Positions 16,702 to 25,909 of a DNA stretch of 64,000 nt are shown here, piece after piece. Origin of the DNA: JAHRVQ01 sp963976815. Lineage in GTDB: Bacteria; Pseudomonadota; Gammaproteobacteria; Pseudomonadales; Azotimanducaceae. The position numbers and the translations under genes are program-made. A model generated the notes under the pieces. That model had not been told where the DNA came from. It did no database searches and saw only the letters and a program-made list of their open reading frames with translations. The stretch lies in NCBI GenBank assembly GCA_963976815.1, contig CAXBLU010000007.1, positions 124,001-188,000 of the forward strand, read 5' to 3'. Position 1 is the first letter of the stretch; every line of letters begins with the position of its first letter.

Positions 16702-17821
16702 TTCGGCCACACCACAGCCATTCTGGAACAAAACGAACATTCTCTCCGTAGTTGCCCTGGCAATATTCTTGGTCTGGCTAGCACTGTGGTTCTACGGTCG
16801 CTCCGGCTATGTACACGTAGCCGATGCTCGAGTGTCCGCCACCATGATCTCCGTTAGCAGCAGAATACCTGGCTGGCTCATTGAATTTCCCGTGTCCGAG
16901 GGCATGTATGTCAAGCCTGGAGACGTCCTGGTTCGTATCGATTCAACCGACGCGCAGTTGCAAATGGATAGGCTCGATGCTGGCCTGAAAAATATGGAGA
17001 TCGAATTAGGCCGCTTTAGCACTGAATATCAATTGCACGAACAGCAGGTGAACTCGCGTATCACCGCCAGCCATTCGAGACTCAGACTGGCTGAGGCAGC
17101 CTTATCCGAATCCGGCGTCACCCTGGCAAAAGCAAAGCGAGATTTCGATCGAGCTAAGTCTTTACTCGCCGACAAGATGGTCTCCATTGAAGATTTTGAC
17201 AATCGCGAGGCAGCCCTTGCGGTGCTTGAACAAAACCACCAGCAGCGTGTCGCAGAAAAGGAAGTTGCCGAGACAGAGTTGCTTCTGGCCAAAGCAAGTC
17301 GTGCAGAACTGGACGTAATGAAGACCAATCACAGCCTAACTGAAGGACGCAAAACTGAATTGGAGATCGAAAGAAACCGACTCGCCAATACAATTTCTGA
17401 TCTGACTATTGTCAGTGCAATCAACGGTGTTGTTGATGAAACCTTCGCTAATCCCGGCGAATATGTTTATCCGGGCCAACGCATATTAATGCTCCACGAT
17501 CCATCGCTGCTCTGGATCAAGGCCAATGTAAAGGAAACCGATATCCGGCACCTCCAGCCAGGTCAAACTGTCTCGATTCATGTTGATGCCTATCCCGACC
17601 AGGTTTTTTCAGGCCGAGTAGGCAGTATCGGTAACGCAGCAACCAGCCAATTTGCTTTGCTCCCTAGTCCAAATCCAAGTGGCAACTTCACCAAAGTGAC
17701 CCAAAGACTGGAGGTTAAAATTGCACTTGATAAAGCCTATAGCCAACTCCGTCCTGGCATGATGGTGGAACTTGCGATCGCCATAGATACACATCCTGCC
17801 GCTCTAGCGGACGCCGGTTAA
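16694..17821 (+). CDS. EmrA/HlyD-family membrane fusion protein
   Basis: A 375-residue adaptor with one N-terminal membrane helix (about 16-35, VVALAIFLVWLALWFYG). Lipoyl half-motifs follow (VSSRIPGWLIEFPVSEGMYV and VSAINGVVDETFANPGEYV), with a coiled-coil hairpin (about 95-225) between them and a C-terminal barrel domain. Its ATG overlaps the marR stop. With the following EmrB-like MFS protein it would form a tripartite drug pump using a TolC-type channel from elsewhere in the genome. Confidence 0.9.
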   Translation: MNDSATPQPFWNKTNILSVVALAIFLVWLALWFYGRSGYVHVADARVSATMISVSSRIPGWLIEFPVSEGMYVKPGDVLVRIDSTDAQLQMDRLDAGLKNMEIELGRFSTEYQLHEQQVNSRITASHSRLRLAEAALSESGVTLAKAKRDFDRAKSLLADKMVSIEDFDNREAALAVLEQNHQQRVAEKEVAETELLLAKASRAELDVMKTNHSLTEGRKTELEIERNRLANTISDLTIVSAINGVVDETFANPGEYVYPGQRILMLHDPSLLWIKANVKETDIRHLQPGQTVSIHVDAYPDQVFSGRVGSIGNAATSQFALLPSPNPSGNFTKVTQRLEVKIALDKAYSQLRPGMMVELAIAIDTHPAALADAG

Positions 17822-17829
17822 TCTCGATC

Positions 17830-19419
17830 ATGGCGATCGCGAACCCAGCGAGTCGCATACCCGAGGGCATCGAAGCATCTCCGCCGATTCTCGCCATGTT
17901 TGAGCTCTACGGTCCTAACTATGTTTGGTTTGCTGTGGTAACCAGCATGCTAGGCTCCTTTGCCACATTGCTGACGGGCACCATCGTCAATGTCGCCATT
18001 CCAGAAGTCATGGGCGCTTTTGGTATCGGTCAAGATCAGGCCCAGTGGTTATCCACTGGATTTTTAGCGGCGGGCACCGTAACCATGCTGATCACTGCCT
18101 GGTGTACCCTTGCCTTTGGTGCCAAAGCAACCTACGTGGCCGCCATGTTGGTGTTTCTCGCGGGCTCAATTCTTGGCGGTTTGTCTCCGAATCCAGAAAC
18201 CTTGATTTTCAGCAGAATTGTCACGGGCGCAGCCTCGGGAATACTGGGCCCCCTTGCCATGGTAATTAATTTTCAAATATTTCCAGCTAGACATCGCGGC
18301 TTTGCCATGGGCCTATTTGGCATTGGCGTTGTCCTGGCGCCGGCCCTGGGCCCAACCCTCGGCGGACTACTGATCGATAATTACAATTGGCGGTATGTGT
18401 TCTTCCTTGCGATCCCTTTTTCCATGATCAGCGTGCCCCTTGCACTAATGTTTATGCCAACAAGGCAAGAAGACGTGAGGATTCCACCATTCGATTGGAT
18501 TGGCTGCTTGCTGATATCAATATTTTTAGTGTCCTTCTTGACGGCTTTGACTGACGGCCAAAGCGAGGGGTGGACATCAAACTACATTATTGGATTGTTT
18601 TCCGCCTCATTTGTGTCCTTGCTCGGCTTCTGCAATTGGGAACTGAACAACCCACACCCCATGCTCGAACTCCGAATCTTTGCACACCCGAGATTCTTCG
18701 CAGCAGCTGTTGTCACCTTTGTGGTAGGCATCGGACTGTACGGTTCTACCTACCTATTACCGTTGTTCCTACAAACACTGCAAGGCATTATGCCCACAGA
18801 TTCAGGTCTACTAATGTTGCCCGCGGGCCTGGCGATGGCTGCTTTTTTTCCGATTGCCGGGGCATTAAGCGATCGGATTCAGCCCCGCTTTGTCATTATT
18901 GGTGGGTTGGTTTTGTTTGTCATCTCGAGTTGGCTTATGAGAGTGGTCGACATCAATACCCCCTACGTTGCAATTTTGTTTTGGGCACTCATTGGCAGGA
19001 TTGGACTTGCACTGATATTCCCTAGCCTCAATGCAGCATCACTCGCAAGTTTACCGTTGAGCCTGTTGAGCCAGGGATCCGGCGCTGTGAATTTTCTAAG
19101 GCAGTTGGGTGGCGCTTTTGGCGTGAATCTGTTGTCCATCCACCTGGCGCAACGCACCAGCGAGTTCAGTCAACAGTTTACCGAGACGCAGATTTCCAGC
19201 CCCGCCACATTAGAGCTATTGATCAACGTACAGGACACCATGTTCCGAGATCACTTTGGATTTATAATGGAATTTCCCGCATCCTTTGGTTACCTCTCCA
19301 GCATGATCTACACCCAGGGGCTGACCCTGGCTTATCGAGAGGGATTTATTTTGATTGCCATGGTGTTCCTACTTTCGATCATTCCAACATGGTTTATGTA
19401 TGTTGACCGCAGGTCATAA
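17830..19419 (+). CDS. EmrB/QacA-family (DHA2) MFS drug exporter
   Basis: A 529-residue protein with about 14 hydrophobic segments. DHA2 motifs are visible: IVNVAIPEVMGAFGIGQDQA after helix 1, QWLSTGFLAAGTVTMLITAW, motif C GIGVVLAPALGPTLGGLL, and NWRYVFFLAIP. It starts 8 bp after the EmrA-like gene and is the proton-driven pump of the MarR-controlled efflux operon. Its stop codon abuts that of the convergent porin with no spacer. Confidence 0.92.
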   Translation: MAIANPASRIPEGIEASPPILAMFELYGPNYVWFAVVTSMLGSFATLLTGTIVNVAIPEVMGAFGIGQDQAQWLSTGFLAAGTVTMLITAWCTLAFGAKATYVAAMLVFLAGSILGGLSPNPETLIFSRIVTGAASGILGPLAMVINFQIFPARHRGFAMGLFGIGVVLAPALGPTLGGLLIDNYNWRYVFFLAIPFSMISVPLALMFMPTRQEDVRIPPFDWIGCLLISIFLVSFLTALTDGQSEGWTSNYIIGLFSASFVSLLGFCNWELNNPHPMLELRIFAHPRFFAAAVVTFVVGIGLYGSTYLLPLFLQTLQGIMPTDSGLLMLPAGLAMAAFFPIAGALSDRIQPRFVIIGGLVLFVISSWLMRVVDINTPYVAILFWALIGRIGLALIFPSLNAASLASLPLSLLSQGSGAVNFLRQLGGAFGVNLLSIHLAQRTSEFSQQFTETQISSPATLELLINVQDTMFRDHFGFIMEFPASFGYLSSMIYTQGLTLAYREGFILIAMVFLLSIIPTWFMYVDRRS

Positions 19420-20334
19420 CTAAAACTTTAGCTCAAAGCCGAGGGAAAGTTCGCCGTCGGTTTCGCGCCAGTAATTAACATAGGTCGTGAAGTTAGCCTG
19501 CCACTTGTGCGCAAGCCCTACACTGGTGCTGCTGCCATTTTGTTGAACGATGTCAGACAGGCCCCGCTGGGCACTAAATGTAGTCTTGCCCTGGGTATAT
19601 CCCAGACTCACCAGATATCCTCGATTTTTGTCCGCGTTTATCACATTCTGCTGCTCCGATTGTTGGGCGGACAACCCAAACCTCCATGGGCCGCTACCGT
19701 ACTCTACCGAGCCCCGGACGCTGTCATAAACCTCAGTCCTGGCAACGGATCTATCATTTTTTCTCATGTCGTGATCGACCGCCACACCAAAGGTCCAGAC
19801 TTCTAGTTCATAGACAACTGAGATGGACTGACTGGCATCAAAGAAGGCATCTTTCGGAACATACATCGCTGCAAGCTCCCAGCCTTCCCAGTTCGGAGAG
19901 TGGTAGCCAATTGCATCTCTCACCCGCACCTCGCCGACAAAAAGCGTTTTTAGGTCGCCCTGCTGGTCACTGAATCGATCAACCTTACCCTGGACTGCTT
20001 TGAGCGGCGTATCGTACGACCCGAAAAATAGAGTGCCATACCCACCCTTTATACCCAGGTAAGAGTTTCGGGTACTTAACAATGTGTTGAGCTCAGTTCC
20101 GCCGTGGGCAAGATCTACCCCCTGTTCAAGCTGATACACCACGCTAACTGAATCCGAAAGCGCCAGACTTCCTTTGACGCCAATCCGCGATGCATTGTCT
20201 CTCGCGTCATCGTTCATGTCTCGCCAGGCATAGCTCAAATTAACTTTCCCATAGATATCCCAGTCCAACTTAGGTCCAGCGAGCCCCTGGCTAGAAAAGG
20301 AAAATAGGAAAACAAATAGCAGGAATGACTTCAT
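19420..20334 (-). CDS. Gram-negative porin
   Basis: A 304-residue outer-membrane protein: signal peptide (MKSFLLFVFLFSFSSQGLAG), then a 16-strand-type general porin. Typical segments are DWDIYGKVNLSYAWRD, SRIGVKGSLAL, YQLEQGVDL, RNSYLGIKGGYGTLFFGSYD and a final strand ending LGFELKF with a terminal Phe. It would allow diffusion of small solutes. The upstream region carries two CTTTATAAAG palindromes that may control it. Confidence 0.9.
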   Translation of the reverse strand: MKSFLLFVFLFSFSSQGLAGPKLDWDIYGKVNLSYAWRDMNDDARDNASRIGVKGSLALSDSVSVVYQLEQGVDLAHGGTELNTLLSTRNSYLGIKGGYGTLFFGSYDTPLKAVQGKVDRFSDQQGDLKTLFVGEVRVRDAIGYHSPNWEGWELAAMYVPKDAFFDASQSISVVYELEVWTFGVAVDHDMRKNDRSVARTEVYDSVRGSVEYGSGPWRFGLSAQQSEQQNVINADKNRGYLVSLGYTQGKTTFSAQRGLSDIVQQNGSSTSVGLAHKWQANFTTYVNYWRETDGELSLGFELKF

Positions 20335-20395
20335 AGCCGCGTTACGTACCTGAGGGTGACTGCAAAAAGAAAGATCAGCCCACCTTTGGTGCGCA

Positions 20396-20419
20396 CTTTA
20401 TAAAGATTTCTTTATAAAG
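20396..20419. promoter_or_regulatory. two CTTTATAAAG palindromes in a divergent promoter region
   Basis: The perfect palindrome CTTTATAAAG occurs at 20396-20405 and again at 20410-20419. The pair is flanked by GTGCGCA on the left and GCGCACT on the right. It lies 60-85 bp upstream of the porin start and on the other side of the divergent O-antigen-ligase-like gene. This layout suits a dimeric regulator binding two adjacent sites. Confidence 0.4.
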
Positions 20420-20540
20420 ATACCAGCGCACTAAGTCACGCGACTTGTGAAAATTCATCAGAAATATATTGCGCTAACAGCTCTTAGCCCCCTCGAACCC
20501 AGGTACTCGCTAGCACTTAGTGTGTGTTAACGTTCCGGGC

Positions 20541-22364
20541 ATGGTGCAATTCTTCTCAATCTGGCTACCTAGAATGGGCTTGGCAATAATCCTGCTAATC
20601 CCGTTGTATTTCAGCTCCGCCACGATCTTCCCATTTGTGGTCCTCAAGGCCGCTCTGGTTCATTTTGGTATTGCTCTGGTTGTTTTCGGTGCAATTTTTC
20701 ACCAACTCAAATCTGCCGGGCCCCTGCGGATCTCCGCCCTCGGAGTTTCCCTGCTAATTTTTCTCCTGATCAGCTTGATATCCAGCTATTTAGGGCTGAG
20801 TTTCGAACAGAGTTTTTTTTCAACATTCGAAAGAAGCCAGGGCCTTTACAGTCTGTTTTTTAGTGCGGCCCTGGGCTTAAGCCTCGCGACCACCCATACC
20901 AATGAAGATATCTGGCGAAATAGCTACCGGGCGATTGTCATCACAGGCTCGATTATTGCTCTACTGGCACTCGGATATTTTGTCGGTTTGTTTGATGTCC
21001 AATATTTATATCGAGATTTTGGGCGGCTCGCATTTACCGCTGGCAACGCCGCCGTGTTCGGAAATTATCTTGCGATTTTGACAACCCTCGCCTTTGCACT
21101 CTGTCTCGCTGACTACCGAACGGTGAGCATGAGGGTTTCTCTCCTACAGCTAGGAATGCTGGGACTACTACTTTTTGCATTACTCGCCACCGGTGCGCGA
21201 GGAGGTTTGCTAGCGTTTCTAGTCAGTGCCGTTGTTATTTTGTTCGGTTCGGCACTACCAAAAAAGTGGAAGCTGATCGCAACAGCAGCGGGATCACTTA
21301 TCCTATTGGTCGGTATTGTCGCTCTGTGGGACATTGTTGGAACACGACTGGCAGAATCTACTTTGAACAATCAGTCAATCGCATACCGATTGGATGCCTG
21401 GCAAATCGGCTGGCAGGCTACCATGGAAAGGCCGTGGTTAGGCTGGGGACAGGAAAATTTTATTCATGTATTTGGTCAGTTCAGCTCCGCAACACAGATT
21501 GCCAATGAAACGTTCGATGCTGCGCATAACCATTTAATAGCCTTAGGAGTCGCTTCCGGCGCGGTTGGTTTATTAAGCTACGTTACAATTGTGACCATTG
21601 CCCTGGCTGTCCTATGGCGCGGTCTGCAGAGCACATCGCCGCTTAGGTCGGGGAATGCTCTATTAGGTTTGTCGATTATTCTGTCCTACCAAATCGCAGC
21701 GGTTTTTTTGTTCGACAATATTATTTCCCAACCATTTTTCTTTATTGCACTCGGCTACTGCTTACACCTATCAACACCCATCACCGTGCTGCCATCAAAG
21801 CTCAAACCGGCAATTGCTGGCATCGCTGTTCTACTATTCGTTGCCACGGCTGTTCATGAAATAAGGCTTTACCAATCGTCAATTCGACTTCGTACCGTGG
21901 AGGCCGTGCCTGATTGGACAAGTAAGCTAATTGCAGCGAATGAGGAATCCGGCGGCCTCAGACAGGAAGAGTTGATTTATCTATTTGCCATGAAAACCTC
22001 AGCTGAATGGCGGAGCTTAAGCCCAGGACATAAACAAGAAGTAAAACAGACACTAGAAAAATTGATCGGTGACAGCAATATACTCAGGCTAAACTGGCGA
22101 ACGATTTTTAACGTTTCGAATGCGTACTTGATGATGGTAAATGACTATCCCGAGGTGGTTAAAAATCTTGAATTGCTGGTCGCACGGACCAGCCAACTTG
22201 CCCCCGAGCGACCTCAAAGCCACAGGCTATTGGCCCATTACTTCATTGTCACAAATCAACCAGAGAGGGCGAAACAGGTGCTGGAAGACTATCTAAATAA
22301 AAACCCAAAGCGGCCACGGATGCTGGAGATTCTAGATAGATTGACCCCCAATGACGCCAGTTAA
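20541..22364 (+). CDS. O-antigen ligase/polymerase-like membrane protein (Wzy_C type) with TPR-like tail
   Basis: From ATG 20541 the protein has 607 residues (a GTG at 20520 would add seven). About ten membrane helices fill residues 1-410. The Wzy_C-type region includes LLATGARGGLLAFLVSAVVI and the large periplasmic loop WQATMERPWLGWGQENF ... DAAHNHLIALGVASGAVG, containing the conserved loop His. After residue about 420 there is a soluble helical tail with TPR character (RPQSHRLLAHYFIVTNQPER). It may ligate or polymerise surface polysaccharide or glycosylate proteins. It overlaps the sulfatase gene by 14 bp. Confidence 0.8.
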   Translation: MVQFFSIWLPRMGLAIILLIPLYFSSATIFPFVVLKAALVHFGIALVVFGAIFHQLKSAGPLRISALGVSLLIFLLISLISSYLGLSFEQSFFSTFERSQGLYSLFFSAALGLSLATTHTNEDIWRNSYRAIVITGSIIALLALGYFVGLFDVQYLYRDFGRLAFTAGNAAVFGNYLAILTTLAFALCLADYRTVSMRVSLLQLGMLGLLLFALLATGARGGLLAFLVSAVVILFGSALPKKWKLIATAAGSLILLVGIVALWDIVGTRLAESTLNNQSIAYRLDAWQIGWQATMERPWLGWGQENFIHVFGQFSSATQIANETFDAAHNHLIALGVASGAVGLLSYVTIVTIALAVLWRGLQSTSPLRSGNALLGLSIILSYQIAAVFLFDNIISQPFFFIALGYCLHLSTPITVLPSKLKPAIAGIAVLLFVATAVHEIRLYQSSIRLRTVEAVPDWTSKLIAANEESGGLRQEELIYLFAMKTSAEWRSLSPGHKQEVKQTLEKLIGDSNILRLNWRTIFNVSNAYLMMVNDYPEVVKNLELLVARTSQLAPERPQSHRLLAHYFIVTNQPERAKQVLEDYLNKNPKRPRMLEILDRLTPNDAS

Positions 22365-23745
22365 CCGCAGAGAATTTCTGACCGGACTACTTGGCACAGC
22401 GGCACTGCCTGCGACTTTTCAAATTAGGGGCCAATCTACGCAGCCGAGTGCAATTGTTTTTATCCTGGCAGACGATATGCGTTGGGATGCGTTTTCCGCA
22501 GCTGGAAATTCAGCGCTGCAAACGCCGAACCTGGATTGGCTTGCGAGCACCGGACACCAGTTCAAAAACAACTTTGTGACAACGTCTATCTGCCCATCCA
22601 GTAGAGCTAGCATCATGACAGGCGAATATGCTGGCCGGCACGGCATCTGGGATTTCACAACGCCCCTGTCAAAAAACCAACAACAGAACTCACTACCATT
22701 CTTACTCCGAACGTGGGGTTATCAAACTGCCTTTTTTGGTAAGTGGGGTATCGGGGACACTCCACCCACTGACCTATTCGATCATTGGGCCGGTTATATG
22801 GGCCAGGGAGAATATTTTGGCGAAAGCCATGAAGGACATCTCACGGATTCGCTCAACCATCAGGTCACAACGTGGCTTGAATCTTACGAAGGGGACAGAC
22901 CTCCGGCTCTGTTTATTAGTACCAAAGCACCCCATGTACAAGATGAAATCCCCGGCGGTTTTTTACCAGCACCGGACCATGCAGAACTATACAAAGATGT
23001 TTACTTCGAACCCCCCTTATCAGCAAAGGCGTCTGAATTCCAAAAACTCCCTGAATTCTTACGGTCCTCCGAAGGCAGACGTCGATGGCAAGCTAGATTT
23101 TCAACACCCGAACGCTACCAGCAAACCTGCCGCCAGTATCATCGCCTGATCGCTGGCATTGATGTTCTGACGGGCTCCATCACTAAGACTCTTAGAACCA
23201 AACGCCTACTGGCAGAGTCACTCATCGCATTTTCTTCTGACAACGGATTCTTGTTGGGTGAACACGGACTGGCTGGTAAATGGTGGGGATTTGAGGAGTC
23301 CATCAGAACACCATTACTCATTAAACTGCCAGTGTCCATGGACGTCAGCCCGACAAAACAAATCCAACAGATGTCCCTCAATATTGATATTGCGCCAACC
23401 ATCCTGGACATAGCGGGTGTGCCCCGTCCCAAATCTATGCAGGGCCAAACGCTGTTACCCCACATGCAAGGCAATAACACCCCTGGAAGAAAAGACTTTT
23501 TGTATGAACACCACTTCAGTCATCCTCATATCGCCAGAACCCTTGGGGTCCGCTCCGAAACATTCAAATACTTAACCTATCCAGACTATAGCCAGACCCA
23601 GGAAATGCTGTTTGATCTAACCGCTGACCCATTCGAACTCACCAACCTGGCAAACAACGATGAATATCGTAAAGTCCTAGAACTCCACAGAGCCCGAATG
23701 CAAGAGCTCAACTTTAACGTTCAGCAACCTCGACTCTCGACGTAA
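22351..23745 (+). CDS. Tat-exported type I sulfatase
   Basis: A 464-residue sulfatase. A twin-arginine signal is at the start (NRREFLTGLLGTAALPA). Metal-binding Asp residues are in ILADDMRWD (41-42), and the formylglycine motif is CPSSRASIMTG with Cys81, a variant of the usual CxPSR core. SSDNGFLLGEHG and GKWWGFEES match the family's second metal and substrate region. A formylglycine-generating enzyme is needed and not seen here. The 14-bp overlap with the ligase-like gene suggests a joint role in surface glycan or sulfated polysaccharide metabolism; this is inference. Confidence 0.88.
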   Translation: MTPVNRREFLTGLLGTAALPATFQIRGQSTQPSAIVFILADDMRWDAFSAAGNSALQTPNLDWLASTGHQFKNNFVTTSICPSSRASIMTGEYAGRHGIWDFTTPLSKNQQQNSLPFLLRTWGYQTAFFGKWGIGDTPPTDLFDHWAGYMGQGEYFGESHEGHLTDSLNHQVTTWLESYEGDRPPALFISTKAPHVQDEIPGGFLPAPDHAELYKDVYFEPPLSAKASEFQKLPEFLRSSEGRRRWQARFSTPERYQQTCRQYHRLIAGIDVLTGSITKTLRTKRLLAESLIAFSSDNGFLLGEHGLAGKWWGFEESIRTPLLIKLPVSMDVSPTKQIQQMSLNIDIAPTILDIAGVPRPKSMQGQTLLPHMQGNNTPGRKDFLYEHHFSHPHIARTLGVRSETFKYLTYPDYSQTQEMLFDLTADPFELTNLANNDEYRKVLELHRARMQELNFNVQQPRLST

Positions 23746-23786
23746 AACCAATCTCTTATCCTCTACCCTGATTTTCTGGTACCTAA

Positions 23787-24428
23787 TCACGCAGACACCG
23801 ACCCACCCATAAGCTGCGCTGCAAGGGCCATCGCTTCTGGAGACGCTTTAGTTACACAGCCAGAATCTACCGGGGGCTGGGGATCGTATTCAATCAACAA
23901 TTGAATCGTTTCCGCGGTGAGCTTGTCATGAATATGCTCAACAAGGGTTAGGGCCATATCGATTCCTGAACTAACACCTGCTGAAGTCACAAGCCGCTGG
24001 GCTTTATGAAACACCACGCGTTGATGGGTAGGTGTTGCGCCGAAGTGGGCAAGTGCATCCATCGATGCCCAATGGCTGGTCGCAGTAAGACCCTCTAAGA
24101 AACCTGCAGAACCTAACAGCAGCGACCCTGTGCAGACTGATGTCATCCATTGGGCATGGGGCTTAACGGTTCGTAGCCATTCAACAACCGGGCCATCAAA
24201 ATGGAGTTCTGTACCGAGCCCGCCTGGGGCGACCACAATGTCTGGATCCGAACACTCGGCAAAGGTTGTGTTAGCAACCAACGCACCGACCCTGGTGTGA
24301 TCAATCACAGCTCCGATCTTCTCAGCAACCCAGACAGGTTCACAATCCGGCATCATCGTTAGAACATTGTAAGGGCCAACAATGTCCAGCATGGTAAAGT
24401 TATCGTATAAAACAAAGGCTACTTTCAT
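23787..24428 (-). CDS. DJ-1/PfpI-family protein (isonitrile hydratase-like)
   Basis: A 213-residue protein of the DJ-1/PfpI GATase1-like fold. It shows FVLYDNFTMLDIVGPYNVL, VVAPGG and the nucleophile elbow SVCTGSLLLGSAG with Cys99. The second-half motifs TSHWASMDAL and VTSAGVSSGIDMAL resemble isonitrile hydratase and the N-terminal half of GlxA-type AraC regulators, but there is no HTH domain. The exact reaction is not deducible. It is a single gene convergent with the sulfatase. Confidence 0.87.
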   Translation of the reverse strand: MKVAFVLYDNFTMLDIVGPYNVLTMMPDCEPVWVAEKIGAVIDHTRVGALVANTTFAECSDPDIVVAPGGLGTELHFDGPVVEWLRTVKPHAQWMTSVCTGSLLLGSAGFLEGLTATSHWASMDALAHFGATPTHQRVVFHKAQRLVTSAGVSSGIDMALTLVEHIHDKLTAETIQLLIEYDPQPPVDSGCVTKASPEAMALAAQLMGGSVSA

Positions 24429-24654
24429 CTGGCGTACTCAGGTTGGATTTATCAAAAATTTACGCGCCATCGCATCTGACGGCAAGGGTAAGACTCGACT
24501 GTCTTAAATCTGGGTTACGGGTGCCACCTGGAAATTTGCAAACCAGGCTTCTGTCGAGATTAGTCTAGTCAATTTCAGTTGAGGGATCACTGCTTGGAAT
24601 TAGCTAAACTACAGTACTATTCCAACACGGCACCCAATAGCAGCAGAATACCAA

Positions 24655-25206
24655 ATGGCTAAAATTGAACTCACCCATCGACTGGCCCAACAGGAAGACG
24701 TTCCTGGCATCATAGAACTCATGTCTGCAGCAATCGAAGTCAACATGAAAGCCTTTTTGACCACAGCTGAAATCATCGCTTCAAAAGAAACCATGGGGAT
24801 CGACCAGACACTTATCAACGACCAGACCTATTTTGTTATTGAGACCCAGCATGAGGGCCAGACCTTCATGGTCGGCTGCGGTGGTTGGGGCAAGCGTAAA
24901 ACGCTGTACGGCGGCGATCACTCCACAGGCAGAGACGACTCCCTGAGTGATCCTCTTATTGATGCCGCGAGAATCCGCGCCATGTACACACACCCCGACT
25001 GGGCTCGTCAGGGAATAGGCTCATATCTTTTAGACCTGGGTGAGTCTGCTGCAAGGGCGTACGGCTTCAAGACCATCGAGCTCGGCTCTACGATTCCAGG
25101 ATATCCACTTTACCTCGCCCGAGGATATGTTGAAGTCAATCGCACAGCGAAGATTGCGGCGAACGGCTCAGAAAACATCAACATCAAAATGAGCAAAGTA
25201 CTCTAG
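24655..25206 (+). CDS. GNAT-family N-acetyltransferase
   Basis: A 183-residue acetyltransferase. The acetyl-CoA-binding motif A is IRAMYTHPDWARQGIGSYLL (with Q-x-x-G-I-G), and the C-terminal motif is GSTIPGYPLYLARGYVEV. The N-terminus (HRLAQQEDVPGIIELM) is typical of the family. The substrate is unknown. It is convergent with the TetR gene and 226 bp from the divergent DJ-1-like gene. Confidence 0.87.
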   Translation: MAKIELTHRLAQQEDVPGIIELMSAAIEVNMKAFLTTAEIIASKETMGIDQTLINDQTYFVIETQHEGQTFMVGCGGWGKRKTLYGGDHSTGRDDSLSDPLIDAARIRAMYTHPDWARQGIGSYLLDLGESAARAYGFKTIELGSTIPGYPLYLARGYVEVNRTAKIAANGSENINIKMSKVL

Positions 25207-25221
25207 GCAGGAACACCTTAC

Positions 25222-25800
25222 TCAGCGCTCTAGCTGCTGCTTAAGCACCATCCGGAATTCATCCAGGATAGCCTTCCGATTCGCTTCCATTTGAAAAGCG
25301 AGTTGCAAAGCAGTACTGGACAGGGTTGCCATCAAGAGTGTTCGATGCCAGGCATCATCACGATTAGCTTCTTCGTCCAGTTCGCACAACTTATCCGCAT
25401 AGGTGTCTGCAATCCGGATATTAAATGCATGGTCGAGTTCAGCCAGAACAGCGTTGGCCTGGACACTGATCCAAAGCCGAGAAAAGCATATATCCGCTTC
25501 ACACTGCACAACCAACTCATCGAATAATGCTAACGCCGCTCGGTTAAGCGCCACAACGGAATCCACGGTCTTGAGGTCCGCATTCCACTTTGTCTCTAGT
25601 GTCTCAAAGACATCCGCAATAAGCGTCCACAGAAGCCCATTCTTGTCGGGAAAGTACTGATAAACAGAAGCGATTGGAATATCTGCAGCAAGGGCAATCT
25701 CTCGCATGCTCACTGCGTCATTACCCCGGTCAGCAATAAGCTTCCTGGCAACATCAACGATTTTCTTAAATCGATCGCGGCTACGCTGCTGACGAGGCAT
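25222..25800 (-). CDS. TetR-family transcriptional regulator
   Basis: The start at 25800 (MPRQQRSRDR) gives 192 residues and the usual short TetR N-terminus; an ATG at 25869 would add 23 residues and overlap the divergent gene's longest frame. The HTH is at about 15-60 (VSMREIALAADIPIASVYQY, FPDKNGLL). The C-terminal ligand domain is helical. It is divergent from a PhyH-type dioxygenase gene with a 13-bp palindrome between them, so it probably controls that gene and itself. Confidence 0.88.
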   Translation of the reverse strand: MPRQQRSRDRFKKIVDVARKLIADRGNDAVSMREIALAADIPIASVYQYFPDKNGLLWTLIADVFETLETKWNADLKTVDSVVALNRAALALFDELVVQCEADICFSRLWISVQANAVLAELDHAFNIRIADTYADKLCELDEEANRDDAWHRTLLMATLSSTALQLAFQMEANRKAILDEFRMVLKQQLER

Positions 25801-25855
25801 GCGTCTTTGTAACGTAGGGGCTAAAGACTTATCCAAAATAGGGGTTGACCAAACG

Positions 25856-25868
25856 TGAGCATTGCTCA
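25856..25868. promoter_or_regulatory. 13-bp palindrome, candidate TetR operator
   Basis: TGAGCA-T-TGCTCA is a perfect inverted repeat in the 109-bp divergent region between the TetR gene (start 25800) and the PhyH gene (start 25910). Size and position fit autoregulation by a TetR dimer. It would be coding sequence if TetR used the longer start at 25869. Confidence 0.4.
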
Positions 25869-25909
25869 TATTATCGAAAACTCACCACCTTCACAATGGG
25901 AAATTCGAA

